Shown piece after piece: positions 60,546-64,000 of a DNA stretch of 64,000 nt; the first letter of the stretch is position 1; every line of letters starts with the position of its first letter. Both the position numbers and the translations under genes were made by a program. This DNA comes from Carallia brachiata (lineage: Eukaryota > Streptophyta > Magnoliopsida > Malpighiales > Rhizophoraceae): assembly GCA_021464245.1 (NCBI GenBank), contig JADCRB010000060.1, positions 797,797 through 861,796 on the forward strand. The letters run 5' to 3'. The notes under the pieces are model-generated. The model was not told the origin of the DNA and searched no databases. It saw only the letters and a program-made list of their open reading frames with translations.

Positions 60546-61281
60546 GCATTTTTTTTTTTATTTTCAACAAAAAAAAAAAAAAAGCATTAATGGATTGGTG
60601 GAGGCCCTGCCATACTAGGTCATTGGCTGGAACCAATTAGCCATTTCTGAGGTGGCCGTGGCTCCTGTGTATTCAGATGCAGTTATGCAACGAAATCTGC
60701 ATCCACTGGCAAGAAGATGTTTGCATCAACTAAATACAAAGAAATGATCCTAAAAATTATAAAAACAAAAAAAAAGTTTTTTTTTATAATTAAGTCTCAC
60801 TTGAATTTTTTGTTTTTAAGTTAACTAAGTTTAAAGGATAGTTCAATTAGCAAATCTTGTAATTAATGTTTCAATTTTTCAGATTCTTATCATTTTCAGA
60901 AACTCGGTTGGCTAAATAGTGTCTCCTAAATTTTCGATTAAGTTGTACTTATCTTGAGAAGAATTGTAAACCCTACAACCAGTTCAAAGTTCAAACTTTT
61001 CAAAATTATTGAACAAAATAAAAAAAATTAAATTGACAAATGTAGTTGAATCGAAATTTTCTTTTTTTTAAAAAAAAATCTTATATATAATTAATTTCCT
61101 CACTTTTTTTTTTTCCCCATTTCTTTTTACCATTTCTACTTCTGTTAGGATTCTACCACTTAAAGATCGGGACGACATTATCGTTTCGGGACCCTATGCC
61201 ATGGAAGTAGCCATCCTTTGGATCCTATCACTTAAAGACCAGAACTATAATATTGTAGTTCCTCAACCCTATTCCACAGAA

Positions 61282-61284
<3 letters not shown>

Positions 61285-61319
<35 letters not shown>
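61285..61319. repeat. (TC)n microsatellite in LBD36 copy 3 leader
   Basis: About 17 uninterrupted TC units directly downstream of the duplicated promoter module. Confidence 0.9.
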
Positions 61320-61323
<4 letters not shown>

Positions 61324-61944
61324 AGGAAAATGTATGTTGTTTAGTTTACTCCCAGTTGTCTTTGGTGGCGGTAGAGTTGTTTTTGGCCAGCCAAATGATG
61401 CCTCTGTGATCCCAGGAATTGCATTTTTTTCGAATAAGGTAATGATCATTTGTTATCTAACGAAAGATTAATTGTTTTGATCCGATTTGATAAATGTAAC
61501 ATAAACAAATGAGTAACTTAAGGGACGAGAGTTTTAATATTTGCCGCTTACTCTCTACTCACTTTGATCTAATAGTTTTTTAATTTTTTTTTTAATTCAA
61601 TATATTTTTTACGATATAATTATTTCAATCTCACGTGTCAACTTTATAACTATTTTTATATATGCTACATAGCTTTTCTTATAAAAGAATTAGTGATTAT
61701 ACGATTGTTCTTATATTTGGACGGCGAAAAGAGTGATTTTCAATATAATTTCACTTTGTTCATGTTTTGTTTGCTACGGAAGCTGGCGATTTATTCTTAA
61801 GATTCTGTCGCAGGATAGCCTAGACTTATTTTGTTGCAATGGGGAAAATAAGACTTATATTTATGTTTGCGATGCCCCAACTAAACTTATTTTGTTTGTA
61901 TTAGTCACAGTTTACCGAATACCGAATGTGACATATTTACCACC

Positions 61945-62225
61945 CATTGTAATAGTTGAATGGTAAGTTACCGTGCATTCCACGCCAGCGACCTCAGTTC
62001 GGATCCTTGTGCCCATGCCCTCTCCTGCCAAATGCTAGGTAGCTACAATAGTGGCTAAAGACAACATTGAGTTATAGACTTGATAATTATTGTGGTTTCC
62101 ATCGTTAGAGACATCCTCGTCCCTACTGGCACTCGAGTGATGGGTTTGTCCTCTATAGAGGTGGTTGAATAAGGTATTGACAAATAGAAATTATTATAAT
62201 CTCAACTCACAGATCTGACAGATAC
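61945..62225 (+). mobile_element. tRNA-derived SINE copy (family A)
   Basis: The A-box-like 'tagttgaatggtaagttacc' is followed by the B-box-like 'cagttcggatccttgtg'. The body segment 'tagaggtggttgaataagg' aligns with 'agaggccattgaataagg' of the 60240 copy. The tail 'ataatctcaactcacagatct' aligns with the 18665 copy. It lies in the proposed leader intron of LBD36 copy 3. Confidence 0.55.
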
Positions 62226-62580
62226 ACACCTGAATCTTTTTTCAAGTTCAAAAAGAACATGACAAATTTTCTCATCTTATACCCATAGTTACGCTAAAAG
62301 TATGATTGTTGAGGCACCTATTAGGATACCTCATAAGGTAAAGGTTTGATAAATATAATGTATGAAAATTTGGTTTGCATGAGCACGCTTAATTAATGTA
62401 TGAAATTGATAGAATATTAAACAACAAAAAAATGATGTTAGATTTGATGTGTATAATCTAAAATTTAATTTTTTTTTTCAATAAAATTTTATTCTAGTGT
62501 GTTCATATTCATTATCTTGTAACAATGCCTTCTTAATCTAATAGGTTCTGCTTGAAAATTATTCGAAAGAAGGCGGCAAA

Positions 62581-63357
62581 ATGTCATCATCGAGTTCACC
62601 GTGTGCCGCTTGTAGGTATCTCCGGCAAAAATGCTCTCAAGATTGTGTCTTTGCACCGTACTTCCCGGTGGACCAGCCTGACAAATTCGTTAGTGTCCAC
62701 CAGGTTTTCGGCCGCAAAAATGTGGCCAAGATTCTCAGAGAGCTCAATGTCACCCAACGAGAAGATGCCGTCAGGTCGCTGGTGTATGAAGCTGATGCCC
62801 GTTTAAACGATCCCATTTATGGTTGTGTGGGTCTGGTCTCCATCCTTCAGCAAAGACTCAAGCAACTCCATCATGAACTTTGCGGTGAGAAGGAAGCGCT
62901 GGCAACGTACGTTGGCCCCCAAGCAATGGCTTCCATGCTGCATTCCCCTCCGACGATGCTGCCTCCGCAACAGCAAGTGGGCAATCCGTCTTCCTCTTCG
63001 TCTGCAATGCCAATGCCAATGACGGGTGTTCCTGCTGGACCAGTCCATCGCAGGCAATTGGTAATCCACGAGCCCCAGCAGCAGCAAATTTTTCAGGATC
63101 AGCAGGAGACGCACAACAACAGGACTGATTATGAGGAGCAGCTGCAGCAGCAGGTAGATAATTTAAGGTTTAGCAGTTGTGGGACTGGGTTTGAGGAGGC
63201 AGGTGCGGTTACTGCTACTGGCTTCCAACCACCTTTTGCTTTGGGCACCATCGATGGCGAGAATCCTTATCATGTTCAACCACAAGCAGAGCATCACCAG
63301 CAACTTCCCGAACAGCTTTTTCTTCTACCTCAGCAGCAGCCTCCAGAAATCCAATAA
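62581..63357 (+). CDS. LBD36: LOB-domain protein, LBD36/ASL1-like, copy 3 (diverged)
   Basis: Single coding exon, 258 residues, intact from '[11 protein letters not shown]' to TAA. The zinc C block is complete ('CAACRYLRQKCSQDC'), as is the coiled-coil part 'YGCVGLVSILQQRLKQLHHE'. The GAS block reads 'VFGRKNVAKIL' where copies 1 and 2 have 'VFGAS', so Ala-Ser of the eponymous GAS is replaced by Arg-Lys while Gly stays. C-block neighbours also changed (KFLRR to RYLRQ, TQEC to SQDC, HKVFG to HQVFG). The C-terminal half is shorter, still Gln-rich with 'AVTATGF' as in copy 2. It is a member of the tandem LBD cluster and has probably drifted in DNA or partner binding; function otherwise as for copy 1. 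Confidence 0.92.
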   Translation: MSSSSSPCAACRYLRQKCSQDCVFAPYFPVDQPDKFVSVHQVFGRKNVAKILRELNVTQREDAVRSLVYEADARLNDPIYGCVGLVSILQQRLKQLHHELCGEKEALATYVGPQAMASMLHSPPTMLPPQQQVGNPSSSSSAMPMPMTGVPAGPVHRRQLVIHEPQQQQIFQDQQETHNNRTDYEEQLQQQVDNLRFSSCGTGFEEAGAVTATGFQPPFALGTIDGENPYHVQPQAEHHQQLPEQLFLLPQQQPPEIQ

Positions 63358-64000
63358 CATTGCAGTGATAACATTTTCTTTTCATGTGATTTTCATAAGC
63401 TTATTCGGTTCATAAGTGAATAATAAACAAAGATGGTCTTGAAGGTAGAACGGAGATTTCTGGTGCACAAGCCTTGATATGTCAACCTTCTGAGTATGGG
63501 TAAATACATTGTTCAAAGAAGAATTAAAATATTTATTGTTCTATCCAAACCGGGAAATTCGCGTTGGCCTTTGCCATCCATGTGAAGCCAGAAAGTTACG
63601 CGGCATGCCTCCTTTTTTGAACGTAGCAAACCTTACGCCAGAGTGTTTGGATAGTGTGACGGGAAAACCTTGCTGCTAAATATGATTACTTCAAAGAGTT
63701 AATATACAGAGGTAACCAAAAACAAAAGAGTTCATATACACAAAACGGGAAACGAAATGAGGGAGAGTAAGGTGACGGAAAAGATTGTTTATTTGCTCCA
63801 TTTTTTTTTAAACTTACGCAAGACTTTATCAGAGCCAGAGAAAGCTTGAGAACTAGGATCCAGTGTCATAACCATTTTGGATAGTGTCTCTTTGATGTCT
63901 TGTGCTTAATCTTTCCCAAACCCCCAGTTTCTAACTATCTCGGTCCCTGGCGCTCCTTGCTGGATCCCGAATCTATGGAGATTGTACAATCTGTTTTGCA
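63358..64000. other. 3' flank of LBD36 copy 3
   Basis: Presumed 3' UTR followed by spacer to the window end. No further gene or repeat is recognised. Confidence 0.4.

Larger units (their letters stand above)
61060..62580 (+). promoter_or_regulatory. LBD36 copy 3 promoter, leader exon and leader intron
   Basis: Two tandem 72-bp modules (61148-61219 and 61220 to about 61284), each with 'ggattctaYcacttaaaga' and 'accctatNcca', lie upstream of a CT microsatellite (61285-61319). The leader segment 'ggaattgcatttttttcgaa' leads to the donor aag|gtaatg at 61438/61439. A leader intron of about 1.1 kb probably runs to the acceptor ctaatag| near 62543. A SINE copy lies inside it. Confidence 0.5.

Overview
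This is a eudicot plant nuclear genome window. Genes have many exons with GT-AG introns, intergenic DNA is very AT-rich and full of short plant transposons, and every recognisable protein is a plant family member. No bacterial, organellar or viral system and no CRISPR array is visible. Six protein-coding genes are recognised with good support, plus one small cysteine-rich gene. The species cannot be named from the sequence alone.

Layout. 1-5.6 kb is a graveyard of repeats: a Ty3/gypsy reverse-transcriptase scrap, a degenerate short tandem repeat, a TTA-flanked Tourist-like element swollen by a pyrimidine minisatellite, a three-LTR TRIM array and a probable copia LTR. 7.1-14.2 kb (minus) is an 11-exon ALG9 mannosyltransferase gene whose exon 4 carries a +1 frameshift and a damaged splice donor, and which seems to lack its HKEER motif; a LINE scrap and an Au-like SINE sit in its introns. 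14.2-21.0 kb is repeat-rich spacer with a purine minisatellite, an intact 524-bp hAT MITE with a perfect 8-bp target duplication, and SINEs. 21.0-22.3 kb (minus) is a complete four-exon class III peroxidase (PER10 type). 24.7-25.0 kb (minus) is a two-exon gene for a 45-residue Cys-rich peptide. 27.2-31.9 kb (minus) is a complete 11-exon MAPKKK5-type kinase of 714 residues.

31.9-45.5 kb is AT-rich spacer with MITEs and a 5'-truncated LINE-like insertion bounded by 13-bp duplications. 45.6-63.4 kb (plus) holds three tandem LOB-domain genes of the LBD36/ASL1 type. The first and third are intact; the middle one has a one-base insertion in a T run. They share pieces of their non-coding leaders, so whole gene units with promoters were duplicated.

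Functionally these are unrelated housekeeping, cell-wall/defence, signalling and developmental genes: N-glycan assembly in the ER, apoplastic peroxidase, a MAP3K of the MKK4/5-MPK3/6 immune route, and leaf/petal patterning regulators. MAPKKK5 next to LBD36 matches the order I recall from Arabidopsis chromosome 5, so the block is probably ancient. I saw no convincing novel system. The most informative observations are the broken ALG9, the LBD triplication with a diverged GAS block in copy 3, and the precisely bounded small transposons.
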